A DNA stretch of 64,000 nucleotides from Cylindrodendrum hubeiense (lineage: Eukaryota > Ascomycota > Sordariomycetes > Hypocreales > Nectriaceae). Position 1 is the first letter of the stretch, and every line of letters starts with the position of its first letter. Position numbers and translations under genes: made by a program. The DNA lies in assembly GCA_014621425.1 (NCBI GenBank), contig JAANBB010000008.1, positions 329,018 to 393,017 of the forward strand. The letters run 5' to 3'. Of this stretch, positions 1 to 10,808 are shown piece by piece. The notes under the pieces are model-generated. The model saw only the letters and a program-made list of their open reading frames with translations, did not search any database and was not told the DNA's origin.

Positions 1-726
1 AACCGATCTTTAAATGCCGTAGAGATGCTCGCGTCGAGCCGAATTGCCCATGGACTTGTTCTTCCAGAAAGTCTCCGACCGCAAAACGCGAAGACAAGTC
101 ATTGCGGGGCCATTGTCACTGCACAAATTGAAATAGGAAAGGCCCCCTCGATTGCAGGATATTTTGGCCATTGCAACTCTAGTTGAGTACTAACTAATAT
201 AACAAGTCATGTTAGAGGTAACTATATATGCCACATAAGTCGGTCATGAGCCGCCTGGATCATGAAGGATTATCATGGATAAGATTCCGGTAGAGGGCAT
301 TTTTGAAGCAGCACTGATATCAATGAAGGCTTGAAGTTACATGATGCTACTGCCTGCACTTCATGTAAAGCATTTTTGTCTCGGCATGCATTGCAGAGTT
401 GACCACAGCCTACAATGTAGTACTCAGCTGTTGAGGCTAGTAATTGCTTGATTTAAGACCAGTATTTGCTTGATATTGTACAATCCCAGTCCCCACCAGC
501 ATTGTATTGGCTAGAAACGACTCTATATAAAAAAACCCTCTAAAACAAATGACTAAAAAGAACGACTCAAAAAAAAGACTCTAAAAAAGATTGATCAATC
601 GCATCCCCATTCCCGTCAACATTGTATTGAAGAATTGACCAATCAGGATCGAAGAAGAGTCCCAATAGAGGGAGTCAACTAATCGAACCCATCCACCGAG
701 TTGATCATCGAATTATCATGTTGCGT
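1..726. other. A+T-rich flank without a recognisable gene
   Basis: No convincing reading frame is seen. The stretch holds A-rich runs near 530-600 and an imperfect direct repeat of about 34 bp: copies near 483-516 and 603-636 share the core cattgtattg. It lies beyond the 3' end of the RTA1-like gene. Confidence 0.5.
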
Positions 727-1724
727 TTAGGCGAGAGCATTGAGTTGGACCTCGGAGCTGGGAATCCTGGCATGTCGCTTGGTGCGTCGATTGATGATGG
801 CAGAGGGGTGGAAAATGTTGAAGGCGACCGAGGCCAAGAACATCAAGGTGGCATCGAAAATGTAGAGGTAAGCCTCCTTTGCCATGAGCTCGCCATTCTC
901 ACCCATGATGTATTCTATCACACGGAAGAGTGATCGGACCAAAATAAGTCCACTGGATCCGTAGAGGATTTTGAGAAGCTTCTCCCAGGGCGAACTAATC
1001 TCCATGCTGGCCTTGGTGGGCTTGCGATTGATCCGCTGGTGAAAGCGAATTGCGACGAGCATGAAGAAGCCGAAGAAGATAATTTGGATAATGAGTCCGA
1101 CGATAATAATCATTTGTCCACGATCTCGGCTCTTCTTCGAATCAGCACCGGCGAGCATGGCTCCGCCTGTATAACGAGTTAGCGGGGGTCTATTGTTGTA
1201 CACTCAACCATGCATCGGCTGATTATGGGCTGACTTACCGGCTCCCTGGGCCAGGATGGAGACGATATCTCCAAATAGGAAGATCTTGGTCAACCACTTG
1301 AGTCTGACCATGGAATATTTCTCAGCGTCGAGAAGGGCAATAAGCCGCCCGAGAACCATGTAAATAGACGCTGCATAAAACGGGGGACCGAGCAGCAATA
1401 ACAGAGCTTGGATGATGTAAGGACCTTGCGTCCATTGGCCAGACTCCTGGGATGCATTGATTGCTCTTCCAGCGTATCCCAATGCCTCGACTGTGTTGAT
1501 GTCAGTCATGGTCTGACGCGGCGACACTGTTTTGCGTGGAATATCTCGGGGGAGGGTGAGGATCGTTACATACCAACACATCCGATAATGAATGGGATGA
1601 AATACCAGGACTTCAGTTTCACAACCTGAATAGTATGGTATATTCCCGATGCAGCGAAGCATACGATAAAGATGGCAGCAGCTGCAAGGGATGGGTCATA
1701 TTTGTAGTGGTCGTTCTCCGCCAT
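727..1724 (-). CDS. RTA1-like seven-helix membrane protein
   Basis: Three exons (1724-1574, 1490-1239, 1166-727) join at GT/AG borders into about 280 residues, the usual RTA1-family length. The ATG at 1724 is chosen because it opens the first hydrophobic helix (AAAAIFIVCFAASG) and because the frame then crosses the first splice into V-E-A-L-G-Y-A-G-R-A, the conserved RTA1 segment after helix 2. Several further hydrophobic helices follow (ALLLLLGPPFYAASIYMV, MIIIVGLIIQIIFFGFFML). The C-terminus is basic and cytosolic-looking. RTA1-family members are linked to 7-aminocholesterol resistance, and relatives such as Rsb1 to sphingoid-base export. The substrate here cannot be read from sequence. Neighbouring genes give no functional hint. 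Confidence 0.88.
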
Positions 1725-2467
1725 AGTTGCGATTTGGCAGTGGTTTGAGCGGGTGTAAGTGGTATTAGAAGATCGCGGATGGAAGTTGCCAATGTAGTGT
1801 TGCGAATGATGTCCGATGTGTTTGTTTGTCCATTGTGATGAGAGCGTGATGAAGGGTTCTTAAATACTCGATGTGCCTCGTCTCTTCCAATAACTGGGCC
1901 AATGGGAGCATGATGCGATGACGAGAACTGATGGGTTCCGTATCCATTTATGACCAAAGCTTAAGGCAAATAAGCGTACCCAGTCAGTGATCAAGAGGCT
2001 GACAGTGTGGCTCAGAGCAAGACGTTGCAGACTTGACAGCAGAAACCTGAATGAGGGTTTGGAAATGGCTCTAGCTTCCCTTGGAGATCGAAGATGTGGA
2101 GTAGTCTCGTTCTCGCATCTGTCTGTGATTCGCGGCCCGCTCGGAACTGTCGTGGCGCAGCCTGGAAACGCTTATCGTTCTGACGACACACGGATGCTTC
2201 CATGCGTCCATGCACTTAACTAAAATAAGCACAAGTTTGATATGTGTGGAGATCTCATTTCTCGTACACATCCGCAGGTGATTGGCACTCGCCCAGACTT
2301 ACAGTTCAACGGTCTAGGCTCATTTAAAACCTGGCCACGTAAGCAAAATATGCTTATTTTGCCCCTGCGGATCGGAATAATGAACATGGAGCTTCATTGA
2401 ACAACAACGACGCAGTCACGGTTCGCCACGTCGGACTAGGGCAGCCTTCACCCTTCTGCACGACACA
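1725..2467. other. Shared divergent promoter region
   Basis: About 740 bp between the divergent RTA1-like gene and the zinc-cluster gene. Short open frames on both strands have no protein-like character. No phased motif or repeat stands out. Confidence 0.5.
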
Positions 2468-3851
2468 ATGAAGCGACTTGGCTACAGGAAATCTCGCACC
2501 GGTTGTCTGCGATGCAAACAGAGACGAGTCAAAGTAAGTAGCAATGGCGTGCACGCGGCTTCGAGACCGCTAACTCAGGGTGCGCGTAGTGTGACGAGGA
2601 GATCCCCTGCGGCGCATGCGCGAAGCATGCAGTCTCCTGTAGTCTTGATCCCACGCAGGAGAATCCCCAATCGCCCGATAACGCCCAGATTCATATGCCA
2701 AAGGTGAGCCATTCCCGTACTCTGCCACATGCCTCTCGGTTCCTCACCGTCCATAGCTACGGCGGAGAGCCCCCATCTCCCCTGCGTCGCATTCCTCTCA
2801 CGAGTCATGTGACACGCCGCGCAGTGATGGGAGTCCGCGGATGGCGAATCCCATGTCCGACACATTTGCCTGTTTCTCCAATCTCTACTTGACAGGAGAT
2901 GTCGCAGCCGGTTCTGGCGGCATCTCTTGCCTCCAGCTCATGCATCATTACACTGCAGTCGCCCACCGGACCCTCTACTCGCCCTGTGTCCACGCCTGTG
3001 CGGCACTGCAAACCGATGTTCCCGATGAAGCCTTCTCCTACCCTTGCCTCCTCCATCAACTATTGGCATTTTCTGCTCTTCACTTGGCCTACCTGCGCCC
3101 GGAACGACGTCATCAGTATCTCATTCAAGCGTCACAACATCAAAGCACAGCCATTTTCGGCACCACCGAGCTCCTAGCAGACCCCTTGGCCTCGAGCAGC
3201 TGTCATGCGTTATATGCAAGCTCAATATTTGTCATTATTAGTGCCTTTGGGACTTTTCCAAGTTGTGAGAAGCACAACACAGCCTTTCAGCCAATCAGCA
3301 GCCTCGTTGATATTTTTGTCTTGGTTGGCGGTCTGAGAGTCATCTTTTACTCATCCGACAATCAAATTCGGAATGGACCTTTGCGGGGGCTTTTCAGTGC
3401 GTGTACTTGTCCTTCATCGCAGCTGAATGATGAAAGTCAAGGCTTAGTGGCAAAGCTACAGACCTTGACAACACTACTCAAGGAGACGCCTGGGCTTGGA
3501 AGTGAAGAAAGGCAGACCTTGGTCGAAGCAACAGATTTGTTCAGGGGCATCATGGAATCATCAAACACGAGCGAAAAGAGGTTGGCAACGCCTGAGCTCA
3601 GGGCTGTCTTTGCGTGGCCTTTGGGACTACCAAGCGCTTATCTGGCCATGACACGGCGTCATCACCCCTTAGCATTGGTTATTTTGTCGTATTATTGCGT
3701 ATTGCTTCACTCTCGAGAAGCAAATTATTGGTTTCTTCAAGGGTGGGCCAAGGTTTTACTTGACTTAATTGCACGCATTGTCACCGACTCCCCTTGGAAG
3801 GAGCTGATTCAATGGCCAATTGATACTGTTGAGAACGGTTCAAGTGTCTAA
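2468..3851 (+). CDS. Zn2Cys6 transcription factor, Upc2-like
   Basis: Exon 1 (2468-2533) begins MKRLGYRKSRTGCLRCKQRR and ends inside the zinc cluster. Splicing to exon 2 (2590-2703) completes Cx2Cx6Cx5Cx2Cx6C (CLRCKQRRVKCDEEIPC...). A third exon from about 2757 restores the long frame to the TAA at 3851. The AG at 2755-2756 is the acceptor that keeps the frame. The product is about 424 residues. After a polar linker, the segment LQLMHHYTAVAHRTL matches the region after the linker in Upc2/sterol-uptake-control-like regulators, which act in the nucleus. Their targets differ between species, so no regulon is proposed. The second intron boundary is less certain than the first. Confidence 0.85.
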
Positions 3852-4467
3852 GGAAATTATGGGACGAGGAGATTCGGAAATGTTTAGATCTCTTTTTGTA
3901 TAGTACATCAATTTATTAGAACAGGATCTGGGTGTATTATGTGCTGCGTGGTTTTGGGTGTTGTTGGAGTTGGCGGACGAAGAGGATTTAAACGAAGTAG
4001 GTTTAATCTCAATTGTCTCTTTGGTATTCCATCATCACGACCATGATTACTGCCACAAGTCCGACCAATACTTGGACCCGTTTACTACTTTCACATCGGT
4101 TATGCAACGTTATATGCAAATGACATAGTGGGCGTTCTATCTTCGAATTTAAAGTTTTTGGTAAGCGGCTTGCAAAGGAACTGAGATCCAACTCTCAAAC
4201 AGTCGAAGAAATATCCTATGGTTAAATATCGAATTGAATACAAAGTAAATCAAATTGTGATGCTACAGACTCGGGCTGAAAGAAATAAGTCTTATTTCGG
4301 TCATGCAAACTGCTAACCGAGCTTAAGACTATCTATGATCATGTACATTGCCAAGTTAGCTGGCCTTCCCTTCAAGGGGTGGCAAGCTGATGGAGGGAGA
4401 AAAGAAACCCGAAAATCTATCAACATCTGAGACACGCCAGAGTGAAGATTCACTTGAAGAAGAAGCC
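3852..4467. other. Intergenic, two 3' ends
   Basis: Convergent tails of the zinc-cluster gene and the FMN enzyme gene. The reading frame of the FMN gene stays open to 4313 if its last intron is not removed. Nothing else is seen. Confidence 0.4.
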
Positions 4468-5865
4468 TCAGCTGTTCCACTGTGTAGATGTCAATTTGAT
4501 CTATCATCCGGTCAGCATTAAATCCTGTGTTTTCGTTGGTGTCACCTACATAGGATGTATTGATGTTTCCGATATCCGAGAGACCAATGCTTCCCGCAGC
4601 ACTAGTCACCTCCTTTGAGAGAAGAGAAATGGCTCGGGAAATTCCCTCGGCACCATAGAGGTTGGCGTACATGAAGGGACGGCCCAGACCAACAGCTCGC
4701 ACGCCAAGCGCCAGAAGCTTCATGACGTCAGTACCATATCGGACACCGCCATCAGCATACACCTCGATCTCATTGAAAACATCGGGATCTTCTTTGTAAA
4801 TCTCCCAAGCAATCTCCACAGGGGAAGGCGAGCCGTCGAGAGCTCGTCCACCATGGTTAGAAAGGAAAATGGCCGGTGCACCGACTTCGATGGCCTTTCG
4901 AGCATCTTCGACAGTCTGGATGCCTTTGGGGATGATCGGGAGAGACGTCGCGTTCTGAAGCTCCTTGTAAAAGTCCCAACTCATGAAGGTGTATCGAGGA
5001 TCGCGGCTGAGACTGGTGTCTTCCAACAATCTCTTTGCGCGGTAGGCGGTCCGGTCTGCAGCTGAATCTACTGTTAGGACAATAGCTTTCCTTCCAGCAG
5101 CTTCGATCTTTGCAAAAAGATCACGAGGTGCTTCATCGTCTAGGTTCATCAGAGAAACCTGTGATTCAATTAGCCCGCGTCTATATATGTCCCCTCTTTC
5201 TCGTACCTGCTGCCATATGGTCTGGTTATCACTCTGCAAGGCTGATATTTCATCCATAGAGAGTGTGGAGGTTTGAGAGGCCTGGGAAGATTAGTGGGGG
5301 ATCCATAAAGGGGTTGGGATTCTCACAATGTAGAGCACGTTGTGTTGGGCTGCCCCTTTAACCAAGCCACCTTCTGCAACTTCATTGGTGAGTCCAGCCC
5401 CAGCGAACGGGCTAATGAAGAAAGGTTGATCGAATTCGTGACCGAGAATCGACGTTCTGTGAGGGTTAGCAACTGGTCCAAGATCTACTGGAGTTCATAC
5501 TTTAGGCTAGCGTCGACATTGGTAATGTTGACCATGACGCGGGGTCGGAAGCGGAAGCGGTTGAACACCTCCAGGTTGTTGTTGTAGGACGATTCGCTTC
5601 CGGCTCCATGGCGGACGGATGCATATTGTGAATAGTCCAGTGTGTGCCTTGCCAAATAGTCGAAGTCTGGGAGTCCCAGCATGCGATCCAACGGGGGCAG
5701 TGACCCATTGGAGGGGAGTTTCAGGGCAATCTCGATGCTATCTTCAAGTCAGATTGAGATATTTTATAGGTGTGCGAGGAGTGATCACCCAGTATCTGGC
5801 TCGTTGAGAAATGGTCGAGCGGCCAAACCAAGAGTGGCAAAGAAGAAGGGGAGAAAGATCTGCAT
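4468..5865 (-). CDS. FMN-dependent alpha-hydroxyacid oxidase/dehydrogenase, probably secreted
   Basis: The ATG at 5865 opens a signal-peptide-like leader (MQIFLPFFFATLGLAARP). Further exons give the TIM-barrel of the lactate/glycolate oxidase family: L-P-D-F-D-Y-L, H-E-F-D-Q-P-F-F-I-S-P-F, V-L-T-V-D, then the active-site S-N-H-G-G-R and the FMN phosphate-binding Y-A-D-G-G-V-R-Y-G-T-D and G-L-G-R-P. There is no cytochrome b5 domain, unlike flavocytochrome b2. A 48-bp intron (GTACGAG...TCACAG, about 5208-5161) is in frame and could be missed; removing it restores the family alignment (TIWQQ-VSLMN). The last intron is also inferred (donor at 4549, acceptor ending 4480, CTGAC branch). It ends the protein at 4468; if retained, the frame runs to 4313 with unlike-family residues. 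The substrate is unknown. Confidence 0.82.
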
Positions 5866-7390
5866 AGTTTCAAAGTTTGGGATTGTAAATGTCAATTGTT
5901 GTAGGTGTTTTAGTTTACAATGAATGGGAACTTGGGGAAGTTATAAAGAAGTTTGATCGACTGTTCCTGCATGGTGTCCGTTTTCGTTCTCGTTGTCGTT
6001 ATCGTGGCTTGGTTGGATATATTTTGGCGAGATATGATACGATCCATTGTAATATTCCTTCCATTTAATTATGCGCACATTTCTGGATTCTCTTACCTGG
6101 AACACGTCGCTCTCGGACAGCCTTACCCAGCCCCAAGCTTACTTCATAGCGTCAGGGATAGCAAGACTAAAAGGTCATAGTTTCTGGGTTGTGAGGGTGG
6201 CCCTCGCTCTGGCCACGTCTAATTTGTAAGTGCTGCAAGCAATTTCGTATATTTAGTAATTCAATTGGCTGAAATGTGGTCGGACCTTGACGTGCACTGC
6301 GCTATCATTTCGGTCCCATCCGGTGGCAGTGCAACGCACTGCACATGATACGACCGCTAGCTGTTAGTGTGATACCATTCTGAATCAATCACCATCAAGT
6401 AAGTGGAAACCAGCTTGGAAAAAGGATGCGATTCTCCGCCTACGTCATGAAATGATCGAATGTTACTATTTTCAGGCTCCATCAGCCTCATGCAGATCAT
6501 GTCTCATTTGTGAGAATGCAAGGCACCTCATACCCCACCCAATTGGCCATTCATAGCAGCTGGGGGAATCATCAGCTTCGCCCAGCTCAATCCACATGAA
6601 GCTCAAGTTGTAGACATATTAAATTTTGTCGACTTTCATCATGAGCTACAATGTCTACTGCGATATCTACCTGTGACAGCTATTAGAGAGTAATGTCAGA
6701 GGGATTTGGCACTCATTAGTTTTCAACACGACCATGGAGCAAGAAAATCCAGCGAGCCGACAGGACTATGGGTTGCCACAAACCGGATCATAGATGGCCT
6801 ACTAGGTATCAGGGTGTCCATAGAGTTACTCACAAATATAGGGCAGCATGAGACAATATTTGTGTATGGTACCCTCAAATCTTTGCATTGAATTATTAGC
6901 TACCCTGGAGGACCGAAGACAGACCTCCGGGTCATCTTAAGATGTAACATCCCAGGCAGGTGTATGATTGAATACGCGATGGGTAAAACCAACAAAATAA
7001 GTGTAGGGTAGCGTATTTGGTCTCGCCGAAAGTCTAGGTAACGGAATCACAACTTGGCCTGAATGTTAGGGACTTGTGGCTGTACTCAAAGTAAAAGATT
7101 CGTCAAATAGTTGGGGCAAATTTAGGGATTAAAGGTTGCACTGGCGGCTGGCCCGGAGCAAGTGGAGATAGAGTGTGAAAATCGAGTAGGCACGTCGGGG
7201 TTTGTGCACGTCTGGCAAGATGTCGTACGAAAGGAAGAGACCAGTTTTACTTTACATATAGATAATGACTGGTGTAGCTCCTGCGTCATCAGTGGCCAAC
7301 CTTTCAAATCCATCCGACACGGCATTTATTAGCAATCAACCCGCCAACAAGCATGCAATTCGGATATCGCGTGCCGTCCAACACGGCTGC
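5866..7390. other. Long intergenic region
   Basis: About 1.5 kb with no supported gene. Small frames near 5953-6180 and 6706-6891 lack any family signature. The region is the upstream side of both the FMN enzyme gene and the SDR gene. Confidence 0.5.
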
Positions 7391-7453
7391 TGCGGGCCGC
7401 TGCGGGCCGCTGCGGACAATTGCGGCATATTGCGGACAGTTGCGGGCGTGCGG
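7391..7453 (+). promoter_or_regulatory. Helically phased TGCGG array upstream of the SDR gene
   Basis: The word TGCGG starts at 7391, 7401, 7411, 7421, 7431 and 7441, exactly 10 bp apart, with a seventh copy at 7449. The bases between copies vary, particularly after the first three units, so the conserved part is the word and its spacing. CGG triplets are the usual half-site of Zn2Cys6 proteins, and 10-bp spacing puts every copy on nearly the same face of the helix. The array ends about 310 bp upstream of the SDR ATG. A similar array precedes the zinc-cluster gene at 10742. Operator function is inference. Confidence 0.6.
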
Positions 7454-7759
7454 CCCCGCAGCGCGCTCTCAATGCGACCCATACGCCATCGTTAATTGGG
7501 CAGATTTACGACTTGATTCCAAAGCATCATGCCGTTGCTTCCTATGACGTTTACATGATATTTTGAATGGCAAATGAAAAGACGATTGGCTTCGATACAG
7601 GGACATCTATAGACATAGGCTATCACTCGTGAGAAATATATAAGGACGAGGTTCCACGCTTCCTCATGGATTTGAGCATCACACATCAACATCTCCAACG
7701 ACTTCCCAAGGTTTAACACAGCGCACTCATCTCTCCTCATACCATTCCATTTCAACGCC

Positions 7760-8781
7760 ATGCCTTCATACCTTATCACCGGAACCAGCCGCGGCCTTGG
7801 GCTCGCCTTCGTTACCGAGCTGGTGAGTTACTTGCCCTTGGTCAATGCCGCACACGAGTTGGAGGCAGAGTTGCTAACACAGAACTACAGCTCAAAGACC
7901 CCTCCAACACGGTTGTCGCCACTGCTAGGAACACCGCCGGCTCAGCCGGCCTGAAGGAGCTCAAGGCTCAAGACAAGGACGGCCGCCTCCTGCTTGTCGA
8001 CCTGGATGTTTCGAAGCAGGAGAGCATTCGTGCGGCCGCAGAGAAGACGGCCCAGTTACTTCCCGGGGGCCTCGACCACCTCGTCAGTAGCGCAGGTGTA
8101 TCCTCAACCGGAGTCCAAACGTTTGAGGAAGTGTATGCTGATCCTTCCCTTTGGCTTAATTAATCGCGGAAGCTAATCGAGTCCAGTGATCTCGAAGCGC
8201 TGATGTCGGATCTCAATTTCACTATTACCGCGCCGATTCTCCTGATACGGGAGTTCCTCCCGCTTATTCGTGACGGCGATCACAAGAGAATTTTGATTAT
8301 TAGCTCAGTTCTGGGCTCCATCCAGCGTGCTGCCTTTACGCCGAACCTTGCGAATGGTTACTCCATCGCTAGAGCTGCACTGAACATGTAAGCAAAGATG
8401 ACGTCTGCGGGTCCTCAAGCAGAGAAATGGTACACTTCAAAACGGAGGAGGCTAATATTGTACAGGTTGGCCCGGAAGTGGAGCCCGGTCTTGAAGACTG
8501 AAGGAATTACGCTTGCTATTCTCCATCCCGGTAGGTTTGATCTTGCCTCTCAGTTCATATCGACAGCCCCATCAGTCCACTGACACTATGTTATTGCAGG
8601 TTGGGTCTCTAGTACCGATATTGGCGACGGTATCTCTGAGTGGGTCGCTAAGTATGCGCCCAGCTTAGAGAACCTTACCGTCGAAAGATCAGCAGCGGAC
8701 TGCATGAAGGTCTTGAACGGTCTCACCGTCGAGAACGCAGGAGAATTCTTCAACCACGATGGCACGGATCTTCCATTCTAA
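7760..8781 (+). CDS. Short-chain dehydrogenase with altered catalytic residues
   Basis: The ATG at 7760 starts MPSYLITGTSRGLGLAF, a Rossmann nucleotide-binding motif (TGxxxGxG). Five exons joined at GT/AG sites (introns begin near 7823, 8133, 8388, 8530) give about 230 residues ending FNHDGTDLPF. The order fits classical SDRs of the C-factor/sniffer type: V-V-A-T-A-R after beta2, D-L-D-V, L-V-S-S-A-G-V at the usual N-N-A-G position, I-I-S-S-V-L-G-S supplying the serine, then Y-S-I-A-R-A-A-L-N. The last motif is YxxxR where the family normally has YxxxK, and the NNAG asparagine is also replaced. Activity may therefore be changed or lost. It is convergent with the zinc-cluster gene and shares its TGCGG-array promoter style. 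Confidence 0.85.
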
Positions 8782-8956
8782 ATCTGCCACAGTCCGTTGC
8801 TCGAGAGGAGCTATCCAAGAGTGGTGGACGACGATGTGGAGTGGTTTGTGAATACATTGCGCGGCCTTGTCATGGCTTTTAACGATGCTGCATCTTCTTC
8901 AGCCTCCAATATGTTCAGGTAAATCCCTACATGACAATATTAGCATTCCAGTACTC

Positions 8957-10742
8957 TTAAATTGATATCGATAACTTGCCCGCAAGCCGCCATCTCTCAT
9001 TGATTAGCCGGAATATTTGTTTGACTGTCTCCAACTTATCCATGATTTCTGTATTATGCGTGACCCCACTCAACGTGAGTAAGATGCAGGATGTTTGATA
9101 CATTGCATGTACGAGAAATATCGGTACGCTGTCATTCGAATCCGGGTTGTCAGGGCAAGAAGCGTTGTAATAAGTCGCTGCCGATGACAACCGATCCAAG
9201 GCGGTTCGAGTCTCATCCCATAAACTTTCAAATGACAGCAGGGCGCCCTCTTGGTCGACACCGGAGCTCGAATTTTGAATTTTGTACTCCTGAAGTAGCA
9301 GGATAGTGCTTTAAGGTGTTCGATATTTGGTTAGGTTGACCTTCTATTCGTTACGCCCAGGACTACTCACCTCAAGGAAAATTCCGACTGAGCACAGAGC
9401 TCAAGCCTTCGAACTTCTACCTCCCTATCCGCAGCATGGACAAGTGAGAGAAGTGTACGGCGCAGCTGTGTCGTCTGATGTTCGAGATTCATTACAACTT
9501 CCATGCCGGTTGGTGAGACCAATCTGAGTGCCTGGCTGAGTAAATAGGTAGCCTGTGCCAGCCTCGCGAAACTTCCTGTTCGAAGTGTGAATCCGGTTGA
9601 TATCGTAACAACATCTGATGGTTTTGCTGTCTATATTGCCGGAGGTGATTAGCAAATTGCGGTATTTGAGATCGTATTTAGGGGGAGGTTGAGTCATACT
9701 CCTTCATCCCACGCCAAATCATCTACCGGAAGGTAGGTGTCGAAGGTTGGATCCTCAGTCGATGTGGGTCGGGAGGGGTTACTAAGGCTTAAGTATCTGA
9801 GCTGGTCAGTAAATTGTTCATCGGTCCAACTTGTGTTGTTGCACAGCCTAAAAGTAGCGTCAACCGAATGAGGGTACACACTCACCGGTCAAGCATCAGT
9901 ACTGCCCACCAAACTCGTTTCCTCTCTTCGACAGCATTCCAGGGTCGAGATATCTCGGTATCAGTCTCTAATCCCACAGAAACATGATCAATCCGTAGCG
10001 CTAGTCCATATCTGGCGCATGAACCAACTGTTAGGTATGCAGCTGGATAAATAGCTTGGCCCAGCTCGTAGACAGCAATGAGGATCCCTGCCTGGAGCAC
10101 GTGGATGGAAAGAGGGCCGGTCGTCTCAGCCCTGTGGTGAAATTCCTTGGCAATGAGATATAGAGAGCTCCTCGGGTCATTATCCCCGGGTGCTGCGCAG
10201 CAAAGCTTCATACATAAGGCAAGGAGTTTAAGCTCTGTTCGCCGCTGTGCCAAGGGGTTGAGCAGCGAGGAGACGAAATCTTGCTTGTAGATTATGGGGA
10301 GCCACCTGTGTATGGTCATAAAGTATTTGATGGCAATACTGCGGACGGAAGAAAAATCGCCTATCAGAGAGTCGATGCTGCTAGGGACCGATAGATCCGG
10401 CCAGGGGAGCTCGAGCCTGGATTGCTGGAAGACGCGTGGCGCGAGAAAGTATATGGCACTAACATCGGACTCTACAAAGGGGGAAAATGATGCCGGAAGT
10501 TGTTGGCGCTTATCGGGGTGCGAATATTCTTCGAGGGAGAGTGTGTCAGCATGCCAACCCATCGGACTCGGAGTTGCCAGCTGTGCCTGGTTCGCCACAT
10601 GGCGACGAGGATAGCTACAATCGACTTCCTTTCTGATGCAAAGCTCGCATATTGGAAGCTTCTTGTCACAGCGCCTCTTGCTTCGCCGACATGGAACGCA
10701 AGCTGTGCGTGCGAATTTCGGGGGCCCGTCGTCTGATGTCAT
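8957..10742 (-). CDS. Zn2Cys6 transcription factor with fungal-specific TF domain
   Basis: The ATG at 10742 starts MTSDDGPPKFARTACVPCRR. The cluster is Cx2Cx6Cx5Cx2Cx6C (CVPCRRSKRRCDKKLPICELC...). The middle homology region follows (FMTIHRWLPIIYKQDF, YGLALRID, ERKRVWWAVLMLDR) and leads to the conserved D-P-T-F-D-T-Y-L-P-V-D-D-L-A-W-D. Introns lie near 9885, about 9690 and about 9370; the C-terminal exons read GSFARLAQATYLLSQAL and end at 8957. The exact acceptor of the first intron is unclear. A phased TGCGG array sits 11-66 bp upstream of the start codon, and a sister array sits upstream of the convergent SDR gene. This suggests autoregulation plus control of the neighbour. Confidence 0.85.
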
Positions 10743-10752
10743 TTCCGGGTCT

Positions 10753-10808
10753 TGCGGAACAGATGCGGATGGCTGCGGTGTTCTGCGGGATGGTGCGGGG
10801 ATGTGCGT
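10753..10808 (+). promoter_or_regulatory. Helically phased TGCGG array upstream of the zinc-cluster gene
   Basis: TGCGG starts at 10753, 10764, 10774, 10784 and 10794, with a TGCG copy at 10804: one 11-bp step, then 10-bp steps. The bases between the words are unrelated, which argues against a simple recent tandem duplication. It lies immediately 5' of the ATG of the minus-strand regulator at 10742, in the core promoter or 5' leader. It resembles the 7391-7453 array in word, spacing and strand. Confidence 0.6.

Noticed and set aside
7122..7547. Small frames overlapping the TGCGG array
   Set aside because: Their codons come from the repeat itself; a regulatory array explains the sequence better.
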